A stretch of DNA of 64,000 nucleotides, from NCBI GenBank assembly GCA_933228895.1, contig OW121848.1:141378615-141442614 (forward strand), in the 5' to 3' direction. How positions within the stretch are numbered: position 1 is the stretch's first letter; each line of letters begins with the position of its first letter. This stretch comes from Platycnemis pennipes. Lineage: Eukaryota > Arthropoda > Insecta > Odonata > Platycnemididae. The notes beneath the pieces were generated by a model, which was not told the origin of the DNA, did no database searches, and saw only the letters and a list, made by a program, of their open reading frames with translations. A program made the position numbers and the translations under genes. Shown piece after piece: positions 11,981 through 23,841 of this stretch.

Positions 11981-13210
11981 GTGCTATTCTGAAACATATG
12001 TGCACTGATTACCCTGGAAGACTACCGTGTAAAATAATGGCATATGTTCAGCCTTATTGTTAAAAATCCCTGTGGGTTACCTTTGCCTCCTTTGATCAAC
12101 TTTTTTACAAAACCATGAAAAACAATGATATAGTTATTATTATTATTTATATAACCCTCCACGCCGAAATCTTTATTTGTGAATGAATTTTCCTTGGAAG
12201 CAATTGTTACCCATGGGCAGATGGCAGTGGAGTAGGATCATTATGCTGTTTCCTTTGAAATTCCTTTGGAGTGAGTCATTTGAAATAATAGTCTGCCTAT
12301 GACAAATGGATTGATATTCTTGAATTACATTTCATCGATTACATGTTATAGGAGAGACTGAGAAGTTATCACATCGTCAGGAAAAATCCCTCAGTATTTC
12401 CTTGTTAATTATTTCTTTTGCAGCATTTGATAGTTTGTCAACAAAACTAAAAAATTCTGTAGCCTGTCATGACGTATGCATCAGAAATCTGTGTAGTCTA
12501 GTGATTTGAATGTTTGTTGGAAATCTTTAATCACATCAGTATGATTGAGCAATGCTTACATCAACTTAAACCACCAACAACATTAATTTATAGTTATCCT
12601 TTAATTTTTGTTTATGTATTGTAGGTTCCTGTTGTGCTGTCTCTTTCCCCATTGTTACAGTTTTATTTTGATCATGTTTTTAATGTAGGCAAGTATTTTT
12701 GCAATATTAATTGTGGCTTTACCTTTGCAAAATATTTGTTTTAAACCAAGTCATAAATAGACATCTCTTATAGACAGCACTGTCTTATCCAATTTAAGAA
12801 ATAATGAAAGAAGGCAATATGCCAGTGGTGTCTTCAGGGAGTTTGATTTTCATGAAATATTTCTCTTTGATAAAGATTATTTATTACTGTAAAAATCAAA
12901 TTCTATCACATTGAATTTTATTTTTGGTGAAATACCCTCTTTTATTATATTTGGCTCATAAAAGACCTGTACTTTTTAATGCATTACATCAAATGCAACT
13001 GAGATAAATATTCATTTTTATGCTAAGTTATAATGCTGTGCTAGAAATTTTATTTTAAAATTCTTGTTGGCTCCTAGTTGATTTTATACCTTCATGTCAC
13101 AGGAACAAAAATTACTCTGAAACTTAGCTGCCATTTGTTGTAATAAAATATATTTTTGAGATTTATTTATTCATTGTCTTTCACCCCCTTAATTAGTGTT
13201 AATAAAATCC
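11981..13210 (+). other. Axud1: Probable 3'UTR of the CSRNP-type gene
   Basis: AT-rich sequence after the stop with no open frame. AATAAA signals occur at 13142-13147 and 13201-13206, and again at 13566-13571. The UTR end is therefore probably between about 13.16 and 13.6 kb. ATTTA-type elements are frequent, as expected for an immediate-early-like transcript, but which are functional cannot be told. Confidence 0.55.
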
Positions 13211-15629
13211 TTTACTGATATTTTTGCTCTGTCAGTCTTCTAAAAACAATATGGCCTGTAAAAACTTTGATCGGTTCCTAAAATGCAATATAGTTAAGAT
13301 AAGGCCTTTCTTCCTTGTTCTATTCAACATTAGTGCCTCATACTTTCTAGGATAGTAATTTTTAGAGTGAAAATGAAAAATTAATTTCTTTTACGAATGT
13401 CATATGTCGAATGTCATACACTGGCTTATCCAGTGTATTTGTTTGATTTGATTTTTAAATTTGTGATTACATCCTGTCATCAATCTGAAAAATGCACATA
13501 TTTTTGTACAATAGTTTAACTAGAATTTCCAGAAGGGACTGTGCAGAATGTTGATGTACAGAATTAATAAATTTTCAATGATACAGGAAATATTAAACTT
13601 TTAGTCCTTGATGAGAATGATTATTTGGAATTCTAGCAACTTTGAGAATAGGAGTAGCAGCGGTAGGGAATATTGATATAACTACCTAATTTACTGTGGA
13701 TATGGGGAATGTGTTGTCTTCAACTTTGAGTCACAGGTACATTTTAAAAATTAGAACCTTGCCATATTAGTTTATAGCCAATTGTAAGGATCATATCTTG
13801 GTAACAGGTCAATTACAGGCTGGAAGTCATTAATTTCAAATGAGCTGATGGATATGAGTTGCAATGCTAAAAATTATTGATACGACCTATTTTTTATTAC
13901 AAATGAGATCCCTCCCCGAGTATATAAGTTAAAGTTCTAGTAAAGTTTATTTATAGAGATGTAGTAATACTACCCACGAAAGCTCGAATGCTTTCTAGTA
14001 TTCGAGACTTCCAATATTCGATATTCCTAAAAGAATTCGATATTCAAGATCTCGATTATTTTGCTAATTAAATGATATTTGGCATGTTGATGAACTACAT
14101 CGTATTAATTGAAAACTGGACTGAACATGGTGTATTCACACTTCCTGCTCACTTATTAAGGCTAATGAAAGTTAATGCATCCAACAGTCCATAATTGATC
14201 AAGAAAATATTTTATCGTATACTTGACATTTTAAAACCAGAATTTATTATTTTTTGTTTAATCAACTAGTGTCTTTTTACTTCAACATGCAACAAATTAA
14301 TGTGCAGAATATCATTTAGCAGATCAATTGCAATTCTAGTTATCGAGATATTCGTGTCATGATTTAATATTCAAATTTGAAAAATCTGCTATGCAACCCA
14401 TCTATATTTATTTCAAATAATATTTTCAACTTTCCATTGTTTTGAGGGTTGCTATTGATGGTTCTGAGAGGGCAAGTGTGCTAGATCGAATTCCGTCAAG
14501 AAATGAAATACGATCATAAAAGTGAAAGGTGATTATTCTAATTCAAGGAATAATTGGGTAAGTTACTGAGCAGGCTGGAAAAACAATTTGACTGTGCCAT
14601 TTTAGTTATCTTGATTTTATATGAAACTTAGGGGAAATGTCAAATTTTAAAAACTTTTACACTATATTATTTTTTTGTTTCAATGGCTTGAAAACTTTTG
14701 CTCTTGGGCCATCAAAGTACAGTAAACTCTCTATTTTACGAAGTCACCGGGATCGAAAAATCGGCACTTCGTAGTATCGAATTCTGTAATTTCGAACATT
14801 TTTTAAAAGTCCTGAAAAATATTATCTTTGCTTTCTCTAACTTTTTTGTCTTCGGCAACATTGTATAACTTCTTTGGCCATTCGTGAAAGTGTTCTTAAA
14901 AGATGCATGTCATAAAAGACCGTAAAATAAGTACCTACTTGTATTTCCCAAGTCAGTGCTTTTAAGTCTGCAATAGTAGTGTTGGCAAAATTTCATACCA
15001 GTATCAAAACCATACATAGAACAAAAGTTGAACATTTTTTAATAAGAATTTTACTTTCGGAATCCAGTCAAGAGAAAGGAAACTAGTATGGATGCTAAAA
15101 ATAGACTTTTGCGTCACAAAACTATGCTGTTCTGATGGCAGCTGGCCCAACTGAGCTTTAATAGCCCTCTATCGCCCAATCATAGCTAGTCCTAGCAACT
15201 CATGCACAGTGATTGGACAACTGGTTTTCCCCGCTGGTAAATGCCTGCAGTGGTCAATTCCTCACGTGACTTACAGACAAACCTCTGACTGGGCAGCACC
15301 GCACGCCTTTTCTTTTCCGGGTATGGCCCTGGCAGCTCAGCGTGCTCTTTCCAAAATAAATGTTGATCGATACTGACTAACCAACGAATTCCTTTAAGGT
15401 TTTATTAGTGGATTAGAGGTGATGAGCTTGAGAGCAAGAAAAAGGTCCACACGGTGGTTTTCAGGGATGAACGGAAAATAACGCAGTCTGACTTTTTCAT
15501 CTACAACTAAAATACTAATGCATTAAATAATATGAAATCTCGTGTGATTATTAGGAAAGATCTATGCTACAGTATATGTGAAGTTAGTTTAGATATCTCT
15601 ATCCATGTTGTTATTACAGAGCCGTAAAA
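13211..15629. other. Intergenic AT-rich sequence
   Basis: No gene seen. Around 13978-14060 there is a run of ATTCGATATTC/TCGAGA-type words typical of hAT-like repeat ends. At 14717 the text TACAGTAAACTCTCTATTTT resembles a pogo-type terminal repeat, without a partner. Confidence 0.35.
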
Positions 15630-15935
15630 TGCAATGCAACGGTTTAAAAATATTTTCAGTCGGGATTTTCGTTGTAATTCCATTTATTGTCCAGTGTTGG
15701 TCAGGTTTCCTAGTGTCTGCTGAAAGGATTTGGTGATTTTTTAAGATGGGGCTCCGATTCCAGGGTTTTTAAGTTGTTTTGAATGTTGGACTTTCTGACG
15801 AACCAAGGTGCGTCTATAATTTGCCGCAAAAGATTGTTCTGAGCAATAAAAAGTGATTTAGGGTTAGTTTTCGATATTGATCCCCACATAGCGATATGAA
15901 GTATCCCTTCACAATTGCATCATTGCATTGGATTT
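15630..15935 (-). pseudogene. Jockey-like LINE 3' coding fragment
   Basis: About 270 bp are clearly similar to 57760-58000. In the better copy the minus strand encodes GILHIAMWGSIS and TDAPWF, which is the C-terminal 'thumb' end of Jockey-clade reverse transcriptases. This copy carries changes such as GTTTTGAATG in place of GTCGTGAAAA and reads with interruptions. It is a dead fragment. Confidence 0.7.
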
Positions 15936-17776
15936 ATATTAAGGCAAGTAATGTATGACGATAAAATATCATGACTAACTAGCAGGTTGGTAAGTAAGAG
16001 TACTATTTAATGCACAATGTGGAAATCTTGTGGAAATGGTGCTCTTTTAATAAAGACATCTACTTTCAGAACCCTTGAAACTAGCCTCTCATACACCTGG
16101 ATTATACAATTTTTCCTTGAATACATAAGCTTACTATCAACCATATTTGCATGAGTCTTGGACGATCTTTTTTTCCATTTTATATTTCTGGAAAGTGTTT
16201 GTCTTACAATATTTTAAGGAATATTTCGATATCGGAAGCCAAATCCTAACTTCTGTTGGGTTTCATTTTCATGAAATTTTCTTCAGTTAGAGAGGTTCAG
16301 TTATGACCCACCTTCTTGGTATAGATTGCAACAATTGTCGGTATATTGGATTCGAGGCCACATTATAAATGTGTATTAATTTTCTCTGATTAGAGGTATA
16401 ATTTAAGTTATTAAATGTGGGTTTAAACGTATAACTGACTTGTGAAGCTTGATTTTAATTTTTGAACACGTACTGAAATGAATATTCAGGCCGATACTAT
16501 GCATTTGTTGACCACTCTCAGTTCACATTTGAGCTATGAGCAAAGTAGAAGTTTCGAAATGAAATTTTTCCCCCTTGTGAAGTTCCAATAAAGTGAGGGG
16601 GGGAGTCATCTTGAAATTGGGTTGTCATAGATTCATGCAGATATGGTATCAGTCTGTCTAAAATAAGGGTTTGTTGCAATCCTAAAACTGTGAATCCCTA
16701 TGAAAAAGGTTTAAGTTCATGCTAGCATTTTATTAAAAATTTTTAATTCTTTCATCTTAATTAGCATAGAGTACATAGAAGAGAGCTAGTTACAATTAAT
16801 AGATGTGTACAGCATACTGACAGGTGTTGGGGTTTATTATTTTAGGTTTTTTTGTTAATGGATGCTTGTTCTGTGCTGAGTCACAATATAATTTGGAGAT
16901 GTGCTCAGTATGAGCTCATAATTAATGAGTAATCAATGTGGAGTGGGTTAAAATAAATTTTAATTTGGTACATCCAGTTGTGTGCTATGAAAGCTCACTT
17001 TTCTAAGTGAGAAAGCTATAATTAAATGTGAATCCCCAAAAATATTATTGCATGCTCTGTTTAACTCTCTTTAGAAAATTAAGTTCATGGCTTCATTTTT
17101 TGAAGGATATGCTGTGGAGACTTCATATGGTGATACCATAGTGAGGAGTAAATTTAAGGACCTTTCTTGGGGATAACCTGGTTGCCAATGAACCTAACAA
17201 ATGATTAATGGCATAAAGAAGAGATTTTCATGCAAAAAAAGGTAAAACGACAGTTATAAGTAACCTGGAGAAGGTGGATTTTTATGGCCTTATTATCCCT
17301 TGTGAAAGCTCATAATGCTAAATGATAACCTCATAGAGAAGGTATCTGATGTGCTTAGTTGTCATCTGTCAGTAATGGAGCAGTATTAGCAAGTGCTATA
17401 TGAAAGAAGCTTCACAAAAACCTGTGTAAATAGTTAGGATCCAGATTGAAACTCCTCGGCAAACTATTCATTTAATTTAGATCTGTATTAATAAGTTATC
17501 ATTGTGAAAGTGGAGGTCTATTACCTATAGATTGTTGAAGACATCTTGATTGATTCTTCTTGATTGAGGTCCCTTTCAAGTAAGATTTAGATAAGGTCAT
17601 ATAACTATGGACTAAAAAACAATCTGTCAGAATTTCAGCAACTAGGTATCACCAAGTGATGGAGGAATGGCATAAAAATGAAAAGATGCTGGTGATAATA
17701 ATAGTTTATTACACCAATGAAAAGCATCAAATGCTAATTGACTACCTACATAATTTATATATTACTAGATGATAAG
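15936..17776. other. Intergenic sequence without a recognised gene
   Basis: AT-rich; nothing supported on either strand. Confidence 0.35.
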
Positions 17777-18448
17777 TTCAGTCAAACCTCCCAGTTGACA
17801 TGTTTGGGACCCGAAAAATTGTCTGCTAATGAGAGGTGTCCGCTATTTAGAGAAATTAGGACAGGTTTTGTTATGCGGTAACTACGACAAATTAAAATAG
17901 AGATGCATTTAATATGTTGCATTAAACTTTCCATTTTTTAAATCTTAGAAAAATAAATCCCTGTAGCAAAACAATGATGGAATGAAACAATTATTGAATT
18001 TTTTTCTATAGAGCAACTTTTGGCATCATCATGATTAAACAAGAATAGAAATTTGGGCCCTAGAAAAGAGATAAGTAGCAGTATAGTGAAAGGAAACAGG
18101 CAGGAGCTCAAAATTTTAGATGGACATCCAGATTGCTCCCTCATTCCTAAGAAAGAGTTTTTTTTCTGGAAAGGTTCATTTAGTATACATATTTGCTTAA
18201 AGAAATGCTACTTTTTGTTCATTGGAAGAGAAATGTTTACAGATAACTTTTAGTGTGTGCCCATTGATGTAGGCAATGGAAGGACATGAAAATGTTTCTC
18301 TCTGTTGTCTGCGTCTCTTATTGAGAGTGTGTACTATTTGGAGGTGTTAGTTTCAGTCTTCTTGTTCTACTGCTGGGGATTGAAAAACTGTCCATTTTTT
18401 AGAGGCGTCCATTATTTGGAGGTATCCGCTAAAGGAGGTTTGACAGTA
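17777..18448. mobile_element. pogo/Tigger-type MITE
   Basis: Inverted ends CAGTCAAACCTCCCAGTTGA (left, at 17779) and, on the other strand, ACTGTCAAACCTCCTTTAGC (right, ending near 18446) enclose about 670 bp. Just inside both ends are relatives of GGTGTCCGCTATTT and GGTATCCGCTAAA, so the inverted similarity runs further than the tips. There is no transposase frame. It belongs to a different subfamily from the 4.9-kb element. Confidence 0.65.
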
Positions 18449-18732
18449 TTAAACCTTTCTAATTCTATGCTGGAGTTGGTTCAACATGATTCTACTATTC
18501 TGCTCTGATGTTGGAAGATGTCCGACAAATTTTTCTTTGATAACATAGAAAGAAAAAATACGAGCCAAATCCACAAAAATAATAAACTTTACAATGACCC
18601 GGGTTTCAATGTATTACAGCATTGTCAGGTAGAGTATACCTAAGATGCACCAACATTCAAAAAGCTATTACAGCTGCCGAGAAAGTGTGGGTACAGTGTG
18701 AATTAAAATAATGGTATGGCAAGCAAGATTCC

Positions 18733-19170
18733 TTGCGGCACTACTTATACATCCTGCATCAAGAATTGTCTTTCCAACTCCCTAATGAAGAGTTTTTCGC
18801 CCTGGATCAATATGCAAGAAACCTGACAAGAGACATTTGTGAGTGCAAGTTGGATATGATCAACCAGAAACTGGCTTGCCTGGTGAGGAATCAACTCAAC
18901 AACGAACCGTATCCAAATCACCATGCTCAAGACCCAAGTGACATAGCTTTCTTCCCTAGAGTTGTTAATTTGTCAAAAAGTGATATCACCCCCGCCAATA
19001 TGGCCATACTCAGCAAAGGGTTGAAATATGCCCCAATGCATTTGATCTCTGCGACTCATTACCAGAATCTCGCAGCAGATTGTGAAGTTGCCTTGAACCT
19101 TGATAGTAAATCGAAGGGCTCAAAACAACTCGTGGCCAATGCAATTAGAACGGATGTCACTAAGAGATCA
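18733..19170 (+). pseudogene. Penelope-like ORF, N-terminal reverse transcriptase region
   Basis: The frame encodes PRVVNLSKSDITPANMAIL and then LSKGLKYAP, the conserved segment just before the RT fingers in Penelope-like elements, where a VxNLS..xLx..E..LLSKGLxFAP pattern is typical. It stays open up to the insertion of another element at 19171 and would then resume after 19421 with IIYGILTQNVS-like sequence, leaving no room for the seven RT motifs. The element therefore lacks polymerase activity. The true start codon upstream is unclear. Confidence 0.75.
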
Positions 19171-19421
19171 CATATTATGCGAGTGCCCTGCTGTGATGAG
19201 GACTAGAAATAGGTACCTGGGGTCTCCATTTTTGGAACCCAGGGAGGTAAGGGAAATCCCCATAGGGGACCTGTTGGCCTTTAGCAAGGCGATCAGCCTT
19301 TATGGGATCGGCCTTTATTTTCTTAGAAGGGTGGTTGTCACAATGGGCCAATAGGTCTGAGTGCCTCAGGGCCTCCTTGGAGGAACTCCACTGCAAAATA
19401 ATCTATCTATCTAAGAGATCA
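19161..19421 (+). mobile_element. 3'-truncated LINE insertion with 10-bp target duplication, inside the Penelope-like element
   Basis: TAAGAGATCA stands at 19161-19170 and again at 19412-19421. The 241 bp between them encode HILCECPAVMRTR and LGSPFLEPREV, the usual Cys-rich end of I/Jockey/R1-group LINE proteins (C-terminal of the RNase H or RT region). They finish in a short ATCT repeat at 19401-19411. The 5' truncation, simple-repeat tail and target duplication are classical products of target-primed reverse transcription. Confidence 0.8.
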
Positions 19422-19963
19422 TCCAGCACTCCAGCCATATCATCTATGGAATCCTCACTCAAAATGTAAGCGGTGTAAAATACTGTTCATGGCTAAACAA
19501 ATCATATAAGATAGCTAACATAATCCTGAAAAACAAGTTCAAGGTTCCCTTTTATACGCCTACTACGCTGAATAAGCTCCTCTCTAAGAACAAGGACTCC
19601 ATGGACGAGGGTAGAAAAAGTGGTGTTTACGAAGTAACCTGCGAGTGTGGTGCTTCATATATCAGACAGACTGGACATGATTTTTCCACGTTGATGAAGG
19701 AATACCAAAAATGCATGGAGATAGGCAATAAAACCTCCATGGTGGCCAAGCATTTAATAGAGACTAGGCACAAGTGCAATTTTGAAGCAAAAGTTCTCCA
19801 TCTTGAGAAGAAAGGAAGAAGATTAGATGCTTTGGAGCAGATTGAAATAATCGAGGGAGCCAAGAAGAATATCCCTCTCTTCAACGAATTTTTATGTGAT
19901 CTTAATTCTCCCCTTCTTTCCATCAACCTTAACAAAAACCAAGTTCAGACAATGACAACCTAA
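19422..19963 (+). pseudogene. GIY-YIG endonuclease domain of the Penelope-like element
   Basis: The clean open part runs from 19601. It encodes SGVYEVTCECGASYIRQTGH, which is the GIY-YIG core with the CxC zinc-type insertion typical of Penelope-like endonucleases. Downstream are KHLIETRHKCNF and LDALEQIEIIE, matching the conserved H...N...E layout of the domain's second half. The stretch just upstream (19500-19600) encodes KNKFKVPFYTP-like linker sequence. The stop is at about 19961. The domain looks intact, but the polymerase core is deleted, so the element as a whole is defective. Confidence 0.85.
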
Positions 19964-20109
19964 TCAACAGACCAGCCCTGCCACCTAATTCCTTCACCCC
20001 TCCCTCCCACCAACCCCCTCAACATCGCATTCACACCTCTTCTTCCTCCCCCTCCTTCCTATGCTCTTAAGGCTCCACTCCAATGTCTCCATTCTTTGGA
20101 CCTTCACCA

Positions 20110-20570
20110 AGCGTACCGATGGTGATTTTCCACCATCGCTTCCACATGCTCCACCAGCAGGAAGGGAGTTACGGCACTACATCACCCTTTGCAAAAAGCA
20201 ATCACCGTGCTATCACTCCTCCCTCCACCCTCTGCTCCACCCCACCTTCCCCCCCTTTCCCCATGCCCAACTTTTTCGACCTTCTCCACGGGGGGCACCC
20301 AAAGGACAAGGCGCTGCTCTGCAATCCACCACCACACCAGGGACGGAGACCTCCACTCGGATGTACCCCTTCCACCAAATGGGCGAACCGAGGCTTCCAT
20401 CATCGGCACTGCACACCCCACCACCAGGAAGGTAGTCACCACACTTCACACCCTTTGCAACATGGCATCACCCAGGGTTCTGCCCCTCCCACATTTTCGA
20501 CCTTCTCGACAGGGCACCCAATAGACGAGGTGCTGTGATGCAGCCAACTACCAGGGACTGTCTTGTCTTC
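20110..20570. repeat. Imperfect tandem duplication in the C-rich tail of the Penelope-like element
   Basis: Two blocks repeat with an offset of about 245-285 bp. Shared pieces include CCACCAGCAGGAAGG versus CCACCACCAGGAAGG, CACCCTTTGCAA, and TTTTTCGACCTTCTCCAC versus TTTTCGACCTTCTCGAC, followed by GGGCACCCAA. The sequence is strongly pyrimidine-rich on the plus strand. Confidence 0.6.
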
Positions 20571-20866
20571 AAACGAACCGTTCAAGACCATTGTTTTATA
20601 TTTGCCACTCATTTGTAACCCCCTCACCCCTACTCCTCCCCACACCTTCCACACTTCCTTTTTTTTCCAGTCTTCTGATGCCCACCAATAACTGTCCGCT
20701 CCCACGTTCCTCCCCTTCCCTCCCTCCCCCCCCTTTTTGTTTTTCATAAATATGTTGGTGCATCTTAGATGTACTCTACCTGACGATGCTGCAATACAGT
20801 GAAACCCGAGTCATATTAAAGTTTATTATTTTTGTAGATTTGGCTCGTGTTTTTTTCTTTGTTGTC

Positions 20867-21384
20867 ATGTTTCGCTTCCACTCAATATCACCTGAATCTT
20901 CAGAATTAATAAATTTTTGAAGTGTAAACTTCTTTTGGCCCGTTGGGCACTTTTGGCATGGGGGAAAAAGAGCAAACTCGCGTCACGTACCATCAGATTT
21001 TTCTTTCCCGGATCCCGCTTAGCATGCGGAATGTAAACTCATGAGAACGCTCTTAACTTATTCTTTGCTGCATTTGTTTGCCTGATCTGCTGTCCATGCT
21101 GCTTACCCTTCATTCATCATTTCCTCATGTACTCCAGCCAAAGTATTGTACAAATATAGCAGAAAAATGATGCATATTTTATAATTTTTTCTCAAGTAAA
21201 CTATCACTCACTCAGTGTTCAACGGGAAGGAATAATTTTTTCAAATCTCCATTGCTAAGTGATAAAGAGATAAGTAGTAAATATTGAAGTTTGTCTGACC
21301 AGATGGCTATGTGATTATAATATGGTTGTGATATTATAGAGCTGTCATTTTAGGTTCAAATTTTGTTAATGTTGATAAAGAAGA
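20867..21384. other. Intergenic sequence
   Basis: No gene or clear repeat recognised. Confidence 0.35.
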
Positions 21385-21700
21385 TAAGGTGGCCTCCCAT
21401 CCCGAGGGCCGGGGTTCGATTCTTGGCAGTGGTGGATTTTTCAGTGGAAAACTGATCCCCACTTGAGTGCCTAGTGGAAGGCATTTTAAGTTCAGTACTC
21501 CCTCCATCGGATGGGACGTTAAGCCATGGTCCCCTTTCATTAAGAGTAGGCTAATGCCGATGCTGGGTTTCTCACCACCCTTCCTCCATTCCCTGAAAAC
21601 TCCTACCATTACCCAATTTCCCACACCTATCCTAAATGGCGCAAATGACCTCAGATGTCGGTCGCCTCCTCTGAATAACCAATCAACCAAACAATCATCA
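21385..21700 (+). repeat. tRNA-derived SINE, copy 1
   Basis: The head has GGGGTTCGATTC (pol III box B) after GGCCTCCCATCCCGAGG. The body contains GGATGGGACGTTAAGCC, and the tail ATGGCGCAAATGACCTCAG is followed by GGTCGCCTCCTCTGAATAAC and CCAATCAACCAAAC. Head, body and tail all match a second copy on the minus strand at 63055-63360. Box A is not well preserved, so the 5' end may be slightly truncated. Confidence 0.8.
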
Positions 21701-21714
21701 AAAGAAAAGTAAAT

Positions 21715-21885
21715 AGAAAGGATGGAAAAGAAGCCCCTGAATTAGATTCATGAAGGAAGTTGTGAAGGATGTGAAAGAGAAGATGTAATATGATTAAGAT
21801 AAATATGAAGTGAATATCATGATAGAAGAATCGAGTGGAGGGCTGCATCAACTTAATCTTACATTGTATGGCTAATGATGATGAT
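21715..21885 (+). mobile_element. 3' end of a LINE (same family as 34.5 kb)
   Basis: Contains GTGAAGGATGTGAAAGAGAAG, GTGGAGGGCTGCATCAACTT and a GATGATGATGA tail, the shared 3' end of this non-LTR family. Confidence 0.65.
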
Positions 21886-21950
21886 GAGGCTATTAACACA
21901 AGCAGGCGATTACAACTCGCCTCCCCTGAATAACAAACCAACCAAGAAAA
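21886..21950 (+). repeat. SINE 3' tail fragment
   Basis: ACTCGCCTCCCCTGAATAAC followed by AAACCAACCAAG repeats the tail seen at 21660-21700, on the far side of the LINE end. It is either a third, strongly truncated SINE copy or the other half of one SINE split by the LINE. Confidence 0.55.
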
Positions 21951-23841
21951 TAAGGTCGAACATTGGGGCAATTAGGCATGAAGATATATCGCTATCTAGA
22001 GAACTGAAGTAGATTAGATTAATTGGCCAATTAGATTGTTCTACATTCTTTTTAAAGTTTTCAGCAGATTTCTCTTTCCTCCACTCTCTTTGGGACATCT
22101 TCATTTGTCATTTGGTCAATTCATTATATCTTCTTCATTCCTCTGAAGCTCTAAATTTTGAATGTTTCCAGCCATACAAATGCGTGCTCCACATGTACTG
22201 ATGGATTGTTTTCTTTCATCCACGCTTGTATTACCAGCCATAAGAATATTCTTCTTTTTTGCCCTCTTTGCCTGGGGAATTCCACTGACAATTTTCTTCT
22301 TGTGTCCCCCTTTGCTTGTAAGTCATCTTCCCAGTTGGTGGGGGTAGATGTCTTTTTTGTGAACATTTCAGGAAATTTTTTGGCCCTTCTATCGATTGGT
22401 AATAAAATAATGATGCCTTTCCATCATATATTTGAAGAAAAAAGAAGTTGAAAATCAGCTATTTTATGCATGGCTATACGGCAGAGCATGGCTCTTGCAG
22501 TAAAATTTGCCAATTAATAATGCAAAGAGAAATGTCGTTTTGACGAAAAACTAATATAAGATGTGCAATTTTATGTAGAATTTAGCATTGTAAACAAGTG
22601 CTCACCTTACCACACTTGTTTAATTGATATTAATAAATGTTTGTTTGGAAAAAAAGCAGAAAAGCCTTAGTTACATGAAAGTGGCGCAACAGTATGACGG
22701 AACATGCTTACGAGCCTATTTACTAACTTAATTTAGGAATGTACCTTACCAAGGTCCTTCTTATAGTTTTTATGTAATTTTAATATTTCTTTGGTTATTG
22801 ACATTGTGTAATTAATGTTAATGCTTCCAGATGGCAGCAATGCCATTGTTGCCAAACAATTTTCAAAATATGAATATAATTAAAATTCAAAACAAAGAAT
22901 TGTATTTGCAAGGGAATAGTTCAAAACTAAGTAAGAAAATATTAAACCTATTTAAGAATATGTATTAGCGGGATTGAGCATGTATTCTCACTTTGTAAAT
23001 TAAACGTGGCAACAACACGTCAGTCATGTTCCTAAGTCAAAAGAGTTAAAAAAGCTTGTATAAAATAGAATGCAACTAAAACGTGCTATATAATAGCATA
23101 CTCATACAAGTATTGTGTATGCGTTATCACCCTATAAATGATTTTCCATATAAGTACGTGTTTTTCTGTATCAGTATTTATTCATTAAATAACATTTTAC
23201 GGTATTTTGAATCGCGGAGTCACAGTGGAACCTCCTTAAATAGGAAGATTTTCGTAGAAAACTGAAGTAGGGTGTAATGGGGGTGTTTCCTCGGAACCTA
23301 AATTGCAAATTTTTTTGCACACGAAAATGTTAGATGGAAATGAAAAAAAATTTTAGTGAAAAAATTAATCGTCTAACCACAACCAGTCACTCATAAATCA
23401 AAAATTTAAATAAGCAAAAGGTGACGCCTACCGAAAAAACTGCTTGATTATATTGACGTCATTTTCCTCCCATCCTTGACTGCTTTTAGGGAAAGGGAAG
23501 GGAATGGAGGGGGGTTCTTGGAAGGTCTGCTTGCACAGATCCTGTCGCAATCGCTCCTATTGGCAGAGTCAGCTGTGTCCCCCCTTTGCGATAAGGCAAA
23601 GTAGCTTCGCAGGTTCAGTTATGATTGGACGAAGTCAATGACGTCAGAGGTTGCACCATGCCCACTTTTCCGAAAGGGTTAAAAACATCAGTTTTTCACC
23701 GTTCATAACTCAAGAAATAATTGACGGATCAAAAAATGGAAAAATACATGTCTTTTTATTTTACAAACTCTATCAGATCTGGCAATAAAAAATATGGTAA
23801 ATGACCCCATTTTGGAATTTTGGTTATGTTTGAGCCCTTCC
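21951..23841. other. Intergenic sequence without a recognised gene
   Basis: Nothing supported. At 23220-23255 ACAGTGGAACCTCCTTAAAT resembles a pogo-like end without a partner. Confidence 0.35.

Larger units (their letters stand above)
18540..20866 (+). mobile_element. Penelope-like retroelement, internally deleted, with inverted terminal repeats
   Basis: The two ends are inverted copies of about 115-120 bp (18540-18660 and 20752-20866), sharing for example ACGAGCCAAATC, AATAATAAACTTTA and GATGCACCAACAT. Between them, on the plus strand, lie the N-terminal part of a Penelope-type reverse transcriptase and a GIY-YIG endonuclease. The catalytic RT core between them is missing, and a separate LINE is inserted at 19171-19411. 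Flanking repeats in inverted order are known for Penelope-like elements. A C-rich tail (about 19975-20740) with an internal duplication follows the endonuclease. Confidence 0.85.

Noticed and set aside
20061..20747. Several overlapping Pro/Ser-rich frames
   Set aside because: They lie in the C-rich tail of the Penelope-like element, and open frames occur in many phases simply from composition.
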